DNA of 8,961 nucleotides, from positions 1 through 8,961 of the forward strand of contig JAISRJ010000266.1 in the NCBI GenBank assembly GCA_031273705.1, written 5' to 3'. The notes beneath the pieces were generated by a model. The model was not told the origin of the DNA, searched no databases, and worked only from the letters and a program-made list of their open reading frames with translations. Made by a program: the position numbers and the translations under genes. Shown piece by piece: positions 1 to 6,873 of this stretch (within the stretch, counting starts at the first letter, position 1; the number at the start of each line of letters is the position of its first letter). The DNA comes from Clostridiales bacterium. Lineage in GTDB: Bacteria > Bacillota > Clostridia > Lachnospirales > WQUN01.

Positions 1-375
1 ATAATAGAGCAAACGGAAGCCTGTGTTATTATTGATGTAAATACCGGGAAATTTACGGGGGAGAAAAATTACAGGGATTCTATACTAAAGACAAATATGG
101 AAGCAGCGAAGGAGATAGCCGCGCAGATTCGGTTACGCAATCTTTCGGGGATGATTATTATTGATTTTATAAATATGGATTCGGAAGTGGATAAGGTAAA
201 GCTGTATCAATTTTTCTCTGGCGAGATTGCGAAGGATCGCATTAAAACAAATATAATCGGCATGACAGAGTTGGGGTTGATGCAGCTAACACGCCGCAAA
301 ACGCGGGAGAGCTTAGGCCATATAATGCTGGAAGAATGCAGACACTGCCACGGTAATGGGCGGATTAGAATATGA
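1..375 (+). CDS. rng: Ribonuclease G/E family, C-terminal part (5' end outside window)
   Basis: Endoribonuclease of the Rne/Rng family, which cleaves single-stranded RNA in rRNA maturation and mRNA decay in the cytoplasm. The frame is open from base 1 and gives 124 residues before TGA at 373-375. The first ATG in frame, at 97, is internal because family sequence continues upstream of it. Seen in the sequence: IDVNTGKFTG (residues 11-20) and IIIDFINMD (52-60). These match the two catalytic-site segments that carry the metal-binding aspartates of E. coli RNase E (D303, D346), here D12 and D55. Near the end, CRHC (113-116) followed by HGNG corresponds to the CxxC zinc-link. The protein stops just after this motif, so there is no long RNase E-type scaffold tail, and the RNase G name fits better. 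deoC follows 155 bp downstream on the same strand; no convincing terminator lies between them. Confidence 0.93.
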   Translation: MIEQTEACVIIDVNTGKFTGEKNYRDSILKTNMEAAKEIAAQIRLRNLSGMIIIDFINMDSEVDKVKLYQFFSGEIAKDRIKTNIIGMTELGLMQLTRRKTRESLGHIMLEECRHCHGNGRIRI

Positions 376-530
376 GCCGGACTTTATCTATCGCCGGAGG
401 ATATCATACTCGCCTTACGCCAACTATAGCGATTTCATAAAATAGCGGTAAAAAGTAAAAGAGATAAAACGGTTAAGACCAAGTAGGCACAAAATTGCTG
501 CAGTATAGAATACAATAGGAGCTGAGGTTT

Positions 531-1178
531 TTGAATTCAAAAGAAATATTCAAGCATGTAGATCACACCATTTTGAAGGCTTGCAGCACTTGGCAGCAGG
601 TACGGCTGCTATGTGACGAAGCGGTGGAACATCAAATGGCGTCCGTATGTATTCCGCCGTCGTTTGTAAAAGGCGTTAAGAACGAATACGGAGAAAAACT
701 GACAGTATGTACTGTAATCGGATTCCCGCTGGGTTATAATACCACTAAGGTTAAAGTATTTGAGCTAAAAGAAGCTATAGCCGACGGTGCCGACGAAGTG
801 GATATGGTCATAAATCTGGGCTGGGTTAAGGAAGGAAACTTTAAAGCTGCCGCCGACGAGATAGCGGAGTTAAAAGCCGCCGCCGGCGACAAAATCTTGA
901 AAGTCATTGTAGAAACCTGCTACCTTACGGAGCTGGAGAAAGAAACTCTTTGCGCCTGTGTTACCGAAGCCAAAGCGGATTTTATAAAGACTTCAACGGG
1001 CTTCGGTACGGCGGGTGCCACTCTGAAAGATATTGAACTCTTTAAGAAACACATCGGACCCAATGTTAAAATAAAGGCTTCGGGCGGCATACGAACTTAT
1101 GAGGACTTTGCGGCTTACCTTAATGCCGGCTGCGAACGCTTGGGCGCCAGCTCGGCTATAAAAGTTCTGTCGCGATAA
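531..1178 (+). CDS. deoC: Deoxyribose-phosphate aldolase DeoC
   Basis: Class I aldolase that reversibly splits 2-deoxy-D-ribose 5-phosphate into glyceraldehyde 3-phosphate and acetaldehyde, the last step of deoxynucleoside catabolism in the cytosol. The 215 residues are a full-length DeoC barrel. Visible motifs are DHTILK (11-16), VIGFPLG (62-68), DEVDMVIN (88-95, D91 equivalent to E. coli D102), FIKTSTGFG (151-159, with K153 the Schiff-base lysine) and KASGGIR (182-188, K182 equivalent to K201 of the proton relay). All key residues are present. The start is TTG at 531, chosen because a strong SD (AGGAGCTGAGG, 517-527) precedes it and the protein begins at the usual family position. It stands alone, without other deo genes in view. 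A clear sigma-A promoter was not found in the 155 bp upstream. Confidence 0.97.
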   Translation: MNSKEIFKHVDHTILKACSTWQQVRLLCDEAVEHQMASVCIPPSFVKGVKNEYGEKLTVCTVIGFPLGYNTTKVKVFELKEAIADGADEVDMVINLGWVKEGNFKAAADEIAELKAAAGDKILKVIVETCYLTELEKETLCACVTEAKADFIKTSTGFGTAGATLKDIELFKKHIGPNVKIKASGGIRTYEDFAAYLNAGCERLGASSAIKVLSR

Positions 1179-1213
1179 TAAGGATCAAAAACCCCGCCTT
1201 ATATCCCCAGAGC

Positions 1214-1230
1214 TAAAGCCCTGGGCTTTA
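1214..1230. terminator. Palindrome between convergent genes, possible bidirectional terminator
   Basis: TAAAGCCC-T-GGGCTTTA is a perfect 17-base palindrome centred on 1222, in the gap between deoC (plus) and the transglutaminase gene (minus). It can form a 6-bp stem with a 5-base loop on either strand. The position suits a shared terminator, but no run of T follows on either side, so it is not a canonical intrinsic terminator. Confidence 0.35.
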
Positions 1231-1260
1231 CGGCGTATTTGGTAAGCCGACGGCGGCAGT

Positions 1261-2694
1261 TTATGATAGAAAAATAACCAACGTATTAGTCACAGGATTG
1301 TGATAGTAGTTTAACGCGTGACCGCTCATTAGATAGTCCGCCATTACTTGATAACTAATCATGCCCAGATTCAGACTTGCGGCGCGCATGTGAATTACCT
1401 TTTGCCCGGTGGTTGACATGGCGCGCTGTATCACATTGTCCACGTCCTGTTGAGAGCCAACCATAACGTTGTTTAACACATGATAATTAAAGGCTGTATA
1501 TGTGCTTGCCTTTACAGTGCTGTAGGGGATATGATCTCGATTCATCTGGTCGTCTGTAACATTAAAGTAATCATAAGATATGTATTCGGGGAAGCCGGAC
1601 TCCGGTTCGTCCCAGGTTACGTCTACCAAATAATAGCCGCCGTCAATCTTTACACGGTTCCAAGCGTGTTTTTGATTGCCATTGTTGGTTTTAACCTCGC
1701 CGTATACAATATCGCATTCGATACCCAGCGCGTCCATAAACAATTTAAAACTGTCGCTGTAGCCGTTACACACAGCCACTCGGTCAATCAACGCTCCATA
1801 AGGGGTATGTGAAGCCCGCGCGGGTTGTTCGCTTCCGTCGTAACTTACACTGTTTACCAGATAATCATGAATCGCTTTTTCTTTTTCATAGGCTGTCATA
1901 GTCGGCTGTATATAAAAAGCGATTACGTCGTTTACTTTATCGTAAACGGCTTTTTCGTTTTCCGATAAGTCTTTCGGATCCTTATTCTTTAAGGCGCGGC
2001 TAACATTGCCATACATCGAGTAAGTTACATTATATTCTATTAGAGTGTTTTCCGTACCGCCCGCCCAATAATTCCAACGGCGGGTTTCGGTTTTATCCAG
2101 ATTCAGAAAATAATCTGTCAGATTTAGAATCAAATCATCGTTATCTATCCCTGTTGTATCGGCAATGAATTTTGTATTCATTGCTTCGATATTAGTATCA
2201 ATCACAGCCAGCAGTTCCCTTGGCTCTGTAATGGTGGGAAGCGGCTTGTAGTCCGACGTTATGCTGACAGTGTTTGTATCTGCCTGCCAGTTTACTTCGC
2301 ACTTTAAACCTTCCGAAACGGCCCGAACAGGGACTAATGTCCGTCCATCAATAATCAGGGCGGCTACGTCCATAGCCAGAGCGATTTCGGGTCCGCCCAT
2401 TCTGCCCATAATCATTTGCTTTTTTCCTATTTCCAAGCCTATGTACTGATTGCCCTGATACATCCACGCTTTGCGAGAATCGGCGTCCCAAGCTGTTTTC
2501 GTGCCGATAGCCTCACCGATTGCTCGAAAAGGTACCATAATACGCCCGTCAATTTTGACCGGAGCCACATCGAAAGACAAAGTATTACCGTTTACAGTAA
2601 CGGTAATTGGTGAGTCCGCTCGAATAGTAACCGGGCACATGATTATAACTAAAAAAGGCAGCAGTAAATATAAAATTGAAAGCTTCTTTGACAT
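1261..2694 (-). CDS. Secreted copper-amine-oxidase-stalk / transglutaminase-like protein
   Basis: Predicted exported protein of 477 residues. An N-terminal signal peptide (KK, then a hydrophobic core at 6-19, with possible cleavage after IRA at 26) is followed by a copper amine oxidase N-terminal-like stalk domain (about 28-147). That domain shows the repeated IDGRIMVPFRAIGEAIG (48-64) and IDGRTLVPVRAVSEGL (115-130) pattern typical of Firmicute cell-surface proteins. A transglutaminase-core domain follows (about 262-385). Its Cys-His-Asp triad is visible as AVCNGYS (C309), KHAWNRV (H343) and YLVDVTWD (D358), so the site looks intact. Family members are cysteine proteases or acyltransferases acting outside the membrane; the substrate here is unknown. 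The ATG start is preceded by AGGGGA at 6-7 nt. It lies 138 bp downstream of the sugar-synthase gene on the same strand and may have its own promoter. The C-terminal 90 residues show no domain that I recognise. Confidence 0.88.
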   Translation of the reverse strand: MSKKLSILYLLLPFLVIIMCPVTIRADSPITVTVNGNTLSFDVAPVKIDGRIMVPFRAIGEAIGTKTAWDADSRKAWMYQGNQYIGLEIGKKQMIMGRMGGPEIALAMDVAALIIDGRTLVPVRAVSEGLKCEVNWQADTNTVSITSDYKPLPTITEPRELLAVIDTNIEAMNTKFIADTTGIDNDDLILNLTDYFLNLDKTETRRWNYWAGGTENTLIEYNVTYSMYGNVSRALKNKDPKDLSENEKAVYDKVNDVIAFYIQPTMTAYEKEKAIHDYLVNSVSYDGSEQPARASHTPYGALIDRVAVCNGYSDSFKLFMDALGIECDIVYGEVKTNNGNQKHAWNRVKIDGGYYLVDVTWDEPESGFPEYISYDYFNVTDDQMNRDHIPYSTVKASTYTAFNYHVLNNVMVGSQQDVDNVIQRAMSTTGQKVIHMRAASLNLGMISYQVMADYLMSGHALNYYHNPVTNTLVIFLS

Positions 2695-2700
2695 ATCAAT

Positions 2701-2757
2701 TCCCCTAGGACATAATTTGCTACACTATACCATAATTGACGAAAGAAATCTAGGGGA
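2701..2757 (-). promoter_or_regulatory. 8-bp inverted repeat framing a possible promoter of the transglutaminase gene
   Basis: TCCCCTAG (2701-2708) and CTAGGGGA (2750-2757) are perfect inverted arms 41 bp apart, just upstream of the minus-strand start at 2694. Between them the minus strand holds TATAGT (2729-2724), a plausible -10 box; the -35 (TAGATT at 17-bp spacing) is poor. The gene-proximal arm contains the SD sequence AGGGGA. The element could be an operator pair, or an RNA hairpin hiding the SD if transcription starts further upstream. Function is inferred only. Confidence 0.35.
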
Positions 2758-2832
2758 CCGCAGACATTTCTCAAACGTGATTCGCCTTGCAGCTTGCAAT
2801 TTGCGATTCGCCTTGCGGGTTACTGTCAGCCT

Positions 2833-3870
2833 TTACAGCATATCCCAGCTTAATATAGTATCCTCGCGCAAATCTTCTTTAACATTTCTGCCAACAATAA
2901 TATCCTCAAATTTCGGTGATATACCGGTGCCGGGACGTTTTGCCATTAAATCCTGTTTTTTCAAAATTTCACCCGCTTTTATGTCTCTCGTCAAAACAAG
3001 CGAGCGACGGGCTTCTCTTCTTGGTATTATCTCGCATGGAAGAACGGTCTTTTTATCACTTCCGCAAATTTTTGTAACAAAATCAAAGTTATTAACCGCT
3101 TTTCTAAAATCATCCGGAGAACCGGAGTGATAATGGTCGTTGCCCGGCAGCGTTTTATCAATTGTAAAATGCTTCTCGATAACTTCCGCTCCTAACAAAT
3201 AAGCCGTTGTTAAGATAGTCATATCACTGTCCGGTATGGTGTGGTCGCTATATCCTATTCTTAAGTCCGGAAATATTCGCTTAAGCGTTCTGATAATATT
3301 AAGGTTAGCGTCTTCGTACTTTGTGGGATATGAGAGTACGCAATGCATCAGGCAGATATCCGGGCAGCGCTCTTCGTTTAGAACGCGGACAGCTTCCTCA
3401 ATTTCAGAAACATAGGATGCTCCGACAGATAGAAATACGGGCTTTCCCTTTTTTGCGATATGTCTGATAAATGGTAAATTAGTGAGATCTGAAGAAGAAA
3501 TTTTATATGCCTTCATCATGTTGTCGAGGAAATCAGCCGAAGCGTAATCGAATGGTGTTGAAATGAAGTCGATATTCACCTCCCGGCAGTATTTAGACAG
3601 TAATCCATATTCAGCCTTATTAAAGCTATCATGCCTTGTAAACAGCGCGTATTGTGTTTTTGTAGGTTCTTTTGCCGTGTCCCAATACGCGGGAGAATTT
3701 TTTGACACAAGTGTATCCGCCTTATATGATTGAAATTTAACAGCGTCAACACCCGCGTCTTTAGCGGCGTCAATATATTTATACGCGGCCTTTATTGGCG
3801 AAATGTTCTCAACCCTCGCGGTGTCATAGAAATTGACGCCAAACTCGGCTATTAAATACGGTTTCTTCAA
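2833..3870 (-). CDS. N-acetylneuraminate synthase family protein (NeuB/SpsE/PseI-like)
   Basis: Cytosolic enzyme that condenses phosphoenolpyruvate with a 6-carbon N-acylated amino sugar to give a 9-carbon nonulosonic acid. The 345 residues have the usual two-domain form: a TIM-barrel synthase (1-275) and a C-terminal SAF/antifreeze-like domain (about 288-345, RRSLVLTRDIKAG to VGR). Seen motifs are IAEFGVN (7-13), VKFQ (44-47), STPFD (104-108), KISSSD (123-128), HCVLSYP (176-182), GYSDHT (206-211), VIEKHFT (230-236) and NDHYHS (244-249). The histidines of GYSDH and EKH are the expected metal ligands. The N-terminal GVNHNG of many NeuB proteins reads GVNFYD here, so the subgroup is not the best-known one. 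Start is TTG, with GGGGGATCGGGA just upstream and 18 bp after the preceding gene's stop, so it is translated from an operon. Whether the product is neuraminic, legionaminic or pseudaminic acid cannot be decided from the sequence alone. Confidence 0.92.
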   Translation of the reverse strand: MKKPYLIAEFGVNFYDTARVENISPIKAAYKYIDAAKDAGVDAVKFQSYKADTLVSKNSPAYWDTAKEPTKTQYALFTRHDSFNKAEYGLLSKYCREVNIDFISTPFDYASADFLDNMMKAYKISSSDLTNLPFIRHIAKKGKPVFLSVGASYVSEIEEAVRVLNEERCPDICLMHCVLSYPTKYEDANLNIIRTLKRIFPDLRIGYSDHTIPDSDMTILTTAYLLGAEVIEKHFTIDKTLPGNDHYHSGSPDDFRKAVNNFDFVTKICGSDKKTVLPCEIIPRREARRSLVLTRDIKAGEILKKQDLMAKRPGTGISPKFEDIIVGRNVKEDLREDTILSWDML

Positions 3871-3888
3871 AACTTCCCGATCCCCCAG

Positions 3889-5487
3889 TCATAAATTATT
3901 TATAAGACTCATTACACGCTTGCGACCGTTACGAAGGTCATAACTTAATAAAAGTTTTTGATATCTTTCGCGCTCCGGCTCGCTCATTTTTATGTACGTG
4001 TCCAGCGACGCTTCTATCCTTTTATTTCTTGGATTTAATCCAAGATATGTAAAGCCTATGTAGTTGTTAACAAAGCTGTGCTTCTTCTCGCGTTGATTTT
4101 GCGCCATCACTATCGCGGGGACACCCAGCATAGCAAGTTCATAACTGGTACGCCCGCAGGAAGTAACTCCTATATCGCACTGCGACATAATTTCAGGCAT
4201 ATTGCGCACGTCAAAGCGGACTTCGATATTCTCATATTGATTATATTTCATAAGTTCAGAGACATTCATCTTTTCACGTCCTAGCACAACCGAAAACATT
4301 AAATTTTTATATTTGTCTTTCGTTATTATTTCAAGCAGTCTGTCTGTATAATTCTGCGGGTCGGCTCCTCCGAAAGAAATAAAAACCTTTTCTACGTGCT
4401 CTTTTATTTTGATACTGTCATAAAACATAAATAATTTAGACGCCATATAATATTTTTCACCCGCCTTTACATTCGGCGTGCAGTCGTCCTGGTACAACGC
4501 GTTAATAACAAGGTCGGCGTTATAAACGCCTTCGCCGTCGTCCTCAAAGTTGATAAGTTTGGAATTGGGAAGCGCTTCTCGTATGGCTATCATATAATCA
4601 ATTGTTGTAGTTAGAATATCGTTTATGAATATATCGTACTGCTTGCTTTTGAGCTTTGGCAGCAATTCACCTATACCGTTTACGGGCAGTAGGTTATGTG
4701 TGGTAAAACCAAACGCTTTTTTTTCGGTCTGGTTTATATCATAGTATATATCCGGCTTAACATAAAACTCATCGGCAAGCTCAAGCGCGCGATATATATG
4801 CCCTATGCCTCGTTTATTATTTCCGTTTACATATATGGCTATATTCTTTCTGGAAAGAATCATTTCAACTTGACACAAGTCGTTGAAAGAGTCAACATCC
4901 ACACCTTCAGTTTCGGAAAGCTCATACACATCAACTTTCGCGCCAAAACGTGAAACTGATGTTATAGCAGACGTTTTGGATATAAAGAAAGCGCCGGTTT
5001 CCAAATAGTACGGCGGTAAATACTGACGGTTAAGACGCGCCTTATACGCAGGTTTTTTTACGCCGTCTTTCTCAATCCAAGCAAGGTGTGGTTTATTTAT
5101 CGCCGAAACCACCGTATCAAAATCACCGTCAATACAATGTCTAATAGCGGCGTCTAATGTTTCAACCTGCAATGTCGGTGAAGTCGGCTGCATTGTAATA
5201 ACATAATCCGAACCGTATTCCTTCGCGGCATCGTAAATAACTGGGTCAAGCGTAACGTCGTCCCCAGCTAACTCCGAGGCGCGGCGTTTTACATTTACAC
5301 CCATTTGTCTGGCGATAATCTCAATATCGGCTGAATCTGTTGAAACCACTACATCCGTAATAAGCTTTGAAGAGCAAGCGTTGCGTATGGCATAATAAAT
5401 CAGGGGCTTGCCGTTTACAAATCGTATATTTTTATTAGGTATACCTTTTGAACCAGCCCTTGCGGGTATAACAGCTAAAATTCCCAA
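3889..5487 (-). CDS. Fused CMP-nonulosonate cytidylyltransferase / PseG(SpsG)-like UDP-sugar hydrolase
   Basis: A 532-residue fusion. Residues 1-213 are an acylneuraminate cytidylyltransferase (NeuA/PseF/SpsF type): IPARAGSKGIPNKNI (7-21) is the CTP-binding signature, followed by STDS (49-52), QPTSPT (100-105), ETGAFFIS (163-170) and EGVDVDSFNDL (194-204). It would activate the 9-carbon sugar with CMP. Residues 216-532 match the PseG/SpsG hydrolase family of GT-B fold: NNKRGIGHIYRALELA (223-238, with H230 at the expected catalytic-His position), SFGGADPQN (371-379) and TSCGRTSYELAMLGVPAIVMAQNQ (442-465). PseG removes UDP from the 2,4-diacetamido sugar before the NeuB-type step. Thus one polypeptide would hold the steps on both sides of the neighbouring synthase. 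Start is TTG with GAAGGGA 6 nt upstream, 19 bp after the preceding stop. The junction near 213-216 is short and no break is seen there. Both halves look complete. Confidence 0.9.
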   Translation of the reverse strand: MGILAVIPARAGSKGIPNKNIRFVNGKPLIYYAIRNACSSKLITDVVVSTDSADIEIIARQMGVNVKRRASELAGDDVTLDPVIYDAAKEYGSDYVITMQPTSPTLQVETLDAAIRHCIDGDFDTVVSAINKPHLAWIEKDGVKKPAYKARLNRQYLPPYYLETGAFFISKTSAITSVSRFGAKVDVYELSETEGVDVDSFNDLCQVEMILSRKNIAIYVNGNNKRGIGHIYRALELADEFYVKPDIYYDINQTEKKAFGFTTHNLLPVNGIGELLPKLKSKQYDIFINDILTTTIDYMIAIREALPNSKLINFEDDGEGVYNADLVINALYQDDCTPNVKAGEKYYMASKLFMFYDSIKIKEHVEKVFISFGGADPQNYTDRLLEIITKDKYKNLMFSVVLGREKMNVSELMKYNQYENIEVRFDVRNMPEIMSQCDIGVTSCGRTSYELAMLGVPAIVMAQNQREKKHSFVNNYIGFTYLGLNPRNKRIEASLDTYIKMSEPERERYQKLLLSYDLRNGRKRVMSLINNL

Positions 5488-5506
5488 TTAAAGTCCCTTC
5501 TTTTTC

Positions 5507-6484
5507 TCACTGCGATTTCTTTCCAATTTCCCCGATATAATTGCGCATAACTTTGTAATACTGTGTCATTCGCTCGAATGCCGTGCCAAATTCTATACAA
5601 CCGTTACTCTCATAACGGTTTAGCAATGTTTCTACTTCGGCAATCGCGTAAGGGTTATTGTCCTTTATCAAGATTTTGCGTGCTTTTCTTATTACACGGT
5701 TATTAAACGTCGGTATAGTTTCGGTGTAAGCTTTAACGCCCGGTAATCCCAATGCGTCATTAACACCCGTACCGCGGCTGTCTTCCTCAATTATTAGACT
5801 TCTCTTCCTACGCGAAAGGTTGTATATATGCGCGTGTACCCTAAACCCAACATGCAGATCAGACTTGTCGTAGTAGTTAAAACCTTCTGTACCATAGGAA
5901 ATATCAATGCTCTCCACGCCGATTTTTTCAAGCTCTTTAACGGTTGAGGCATTCACATAAGCGCGCGTTTGATTTACAAACTTATCTTGAGCGATTCCCC
6001 TATGAAACAGCGCTTTAACTTCTGCTTGAGGATATCTTTTGCGCAAAAAAGAAGCCAATTTGACAAACATATCAAAATGTGCGCTGTCGCTAGGTTCTGA
6101 AATGCATATTTTGTTAACTTTATTCTCTGGATTAAAGCTGAGTCGCGTACTTTCAGCGTATTTTACATCATACCAAGCGGGGCAGCCCGTCATAATGGCG
6201 TTTTCAAAACCATTATGGCGCAGGATACTCACACTGAAAAAATCACGACAGCTAAGTGGCTTATTTACAGCGCATCGCCGCCATAATTCGCGAGTTTTTT
6301 GTTCAAAGCTAAAGCCTTCAATAATTCCGCGCGATGCCCGAGCGCCATACCAACCTAACCCCAACGCGTACATCGGCGCCTTTATTTTTTCTATATCCGC
6401 CGCAAGGGGAATTGCTTGTCTTAAATCATGGCTATACGCTGGACCCCCCCCCCCATATAAGAGCATATGACTGATTAATATCAC
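5507..6484 (-). CDS. Polysaccharide pyruvyl transferase family, main part (frame broken at a G11 tract)
   Basis: Downstream and larger part (about 314 real residues) of a polysaccharide pyruvyl transferase family protein; such enzymes transfer pyruvate from PEP as a ketal onto cell-surface sugars. Genuine family sequence begins at GGGGPAYSHDL (residues 11-21 of this frame). The residues before that (MILISHMLLY) are an out-of-frame reading of the N-terminal part, and the nominal GTG start at 6484 has no useful SD. Other features seen are KPLSCRDFFS (75-84), TGCPAWYD (99-106), and SDLHVGFRVHAHIYNL (208-223), which matches the conserved DxxIxxRxHxxI segment of the family, then IIEEDSRG. The frame joins to the N-terminal piece at 6614 if the G tract 6444-6454 has 10 or 13 instead of 11 bases. 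First gene of the operon, 19 bp before the cytidylyltransferase fusion. As sequenced it should not make full-length protein. Confidence 0.82.
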   Translation of the reverse strand: MILISHMLLYGGGGPAYSHDLRQAIPLAADIEKIKAPMYALGLGWYGARASRGIIEGFSFEQKTRELWRRCAVNKPLSCRDFFSVSILRHNGFENAIMTGCPAWYDVKYAESTRLSFNPENKVNKICISEPSDSAHFDMFVKLASFLRKRYPQAEVKALFHRGIAQDKFVNQTRAYVNASTVKELEKIGVESIDISYGTEGFNYYDKSDLHVGFRVHAHIYNLSRRKRSLIIEEDSRGTGVNDALGLPGVKAYTETIPTFNNRVIRKARKILIKDNNPYAIAEVETLLNRYESNGCIEFGTAFERMTQYYKVMRNYIGEIGKKSQ

Positions 6485-6632
6485 TTATGTACTCACTTAA
6501 ATCGTTATTGCGCACAAGCCTTATTACTTCAAAACCCTCCAAAACGTCATTTAACAATGCCTCGCAGCGGCTGGCTATTAAATAATCCCCCGCGTTTTTA
6601 ACTTCCCCTGTCAATAAATATATTTTCTTTAT
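6432..6632 (-). CDS. N-terminal part of the same pyruvyl transferase family gene, stopping just after the G11 tract
   Basis: The frame reads KKIYLLTGEVKNAGDYLIAS, continues to RNNDLSEYISDINQSYALIWGGG, then leaves the family sequence (SSV) and stops at TAG 6432-6434. This is the first Rossmann-like strand, the GDYLI segment and the glycine-rich loop of the pyruvyl transferase family, and it continues naturally into GGPAYSHDL in the other frame. The full gene with 10 G would span 5507-6632, about 374 residues, a normal family size. The start is uncertain. The first standard codon in frame is TTG at 6614, which lacks an SD and would remove a conserved beta strand. A good SD (AGAGGTGA) lies 7 nt before an in-frame ATA at 6632-6630, so a rare ATA start, or an ATG changed to ATA, is possible; coordinates assume ATA. 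Confidence 0.75.
   Translation of the reverse strand: MKKIYLLTGEVKNAGDYLIASRCEALLNDVLEGFEVIRLVRNNDLSEYISDINQSYALIWGGGSSV
6444..6454 (-). repeat. G11 homopolymer tract, candidate slipped-strand phase-variation site
   Basis: Eleven consecutive C on the plus strand, i.e. 11 G on the coding strand, inside the glycine-rich loop of the pyruvyl transferase family gene. At 11 the frame gives WGGGSSV and a stop; at 10 it gives WGGGPAYSHDL, and at 13 WGGGGPAYSHDL, both joining the rest of the enzyme. It is by far the longest homopolymer in the window. Tracts of this type switch surface-sugar genes in Campylobacter and Neisseria. A consensus or sequencing error at the homopolymer cannot be excluded. 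Confidence 0.8.
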
Positions 6633-6648
6633 AACGATTTCACCTCTA

Positions 6649-6771
6649 TTATTTATCAGATAATTGCTCTTTAACCAAGATTGCCAAGAAGTCGCCCACC
6701 TCAGCGCCAGATAGCTTTAGCTCGGCATGTAGGCGGCGGAAGTTTGTTACTCTTATAGCCAATAAGTACAA
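6649..6771 (-). other. Possible small ORF or gene remnant in the operon leader (40 codons)
   Basis: A minus-strand frame from TTG 6771 to TAA 6649-6651 encodes 40 residues with a protein-like tail (HAELKLSGAEVGDFLAIL, then VKEQLSDK). It ends directly before the SD of the pyruvyl transferase gene, as a preceding operon gene would. An overlapping frame, 6787-6701, encodes 28 residues beginning MLPYLFVLIGYKSN. Neither has a clear SD and I recognise neither family. They could be a leader peptide, the 3' scrap of a gene cut by arrival of the recombinase module, or non-coding leader RNA. Confidence 0.25.
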
Positions 6772-6782
6772 ATAAGTAAGGC

Positions 6783-6810
6783 AACATAATTCCCAATATG
6801 TTACCTAGCT
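6783..6810 (+). repeat. Left inverted repeat arm with recombinase-like core
   Basis: The arm matches the right arm at 27 of 28 positions in reverse complement. Outer core: AACATAAT (6783-6790), TCCC spacer (6791-6794), AATATGTT (6795-6802); its half-sites match at 7 of 8 positions. The arm then extends inward as ACCTAGCT (6803-6810). The single difference from the right arm is A instead of T at 6789, in the outer half-site. Confidence 0.85.
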
Positions 6811-6873
6811 TATACAGCCTGAATATCTAAGACATTTTGGAGGGGTACGCACAAAAATTGTTTGAATGGCAAT

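Noticed and set aside
2471..3130. 219-codon plus-strand frame
   Set aside because: It is antisense to two well-supported genes (the transglutaminase-like gene and the synthase) and crosses the gap between them; no family resemblance.
4717..4724. A8 run (coding strand) in the hydrolase half of the fusion as a second slippage site
   Set aside because: The frame is intact and the run simply encodes KK; A8 runs are common in AT-rich genes. A similar run in tmcAL at 7789-7796 was set aside for the same reason.
6039..6470. 143-codon plus-strand frame opposite the pyruvyl transferase gene
   Set aside because: It is a shadow of a minus-strand gene with clear family motifs, reads through the repeat tract, and has no SD.
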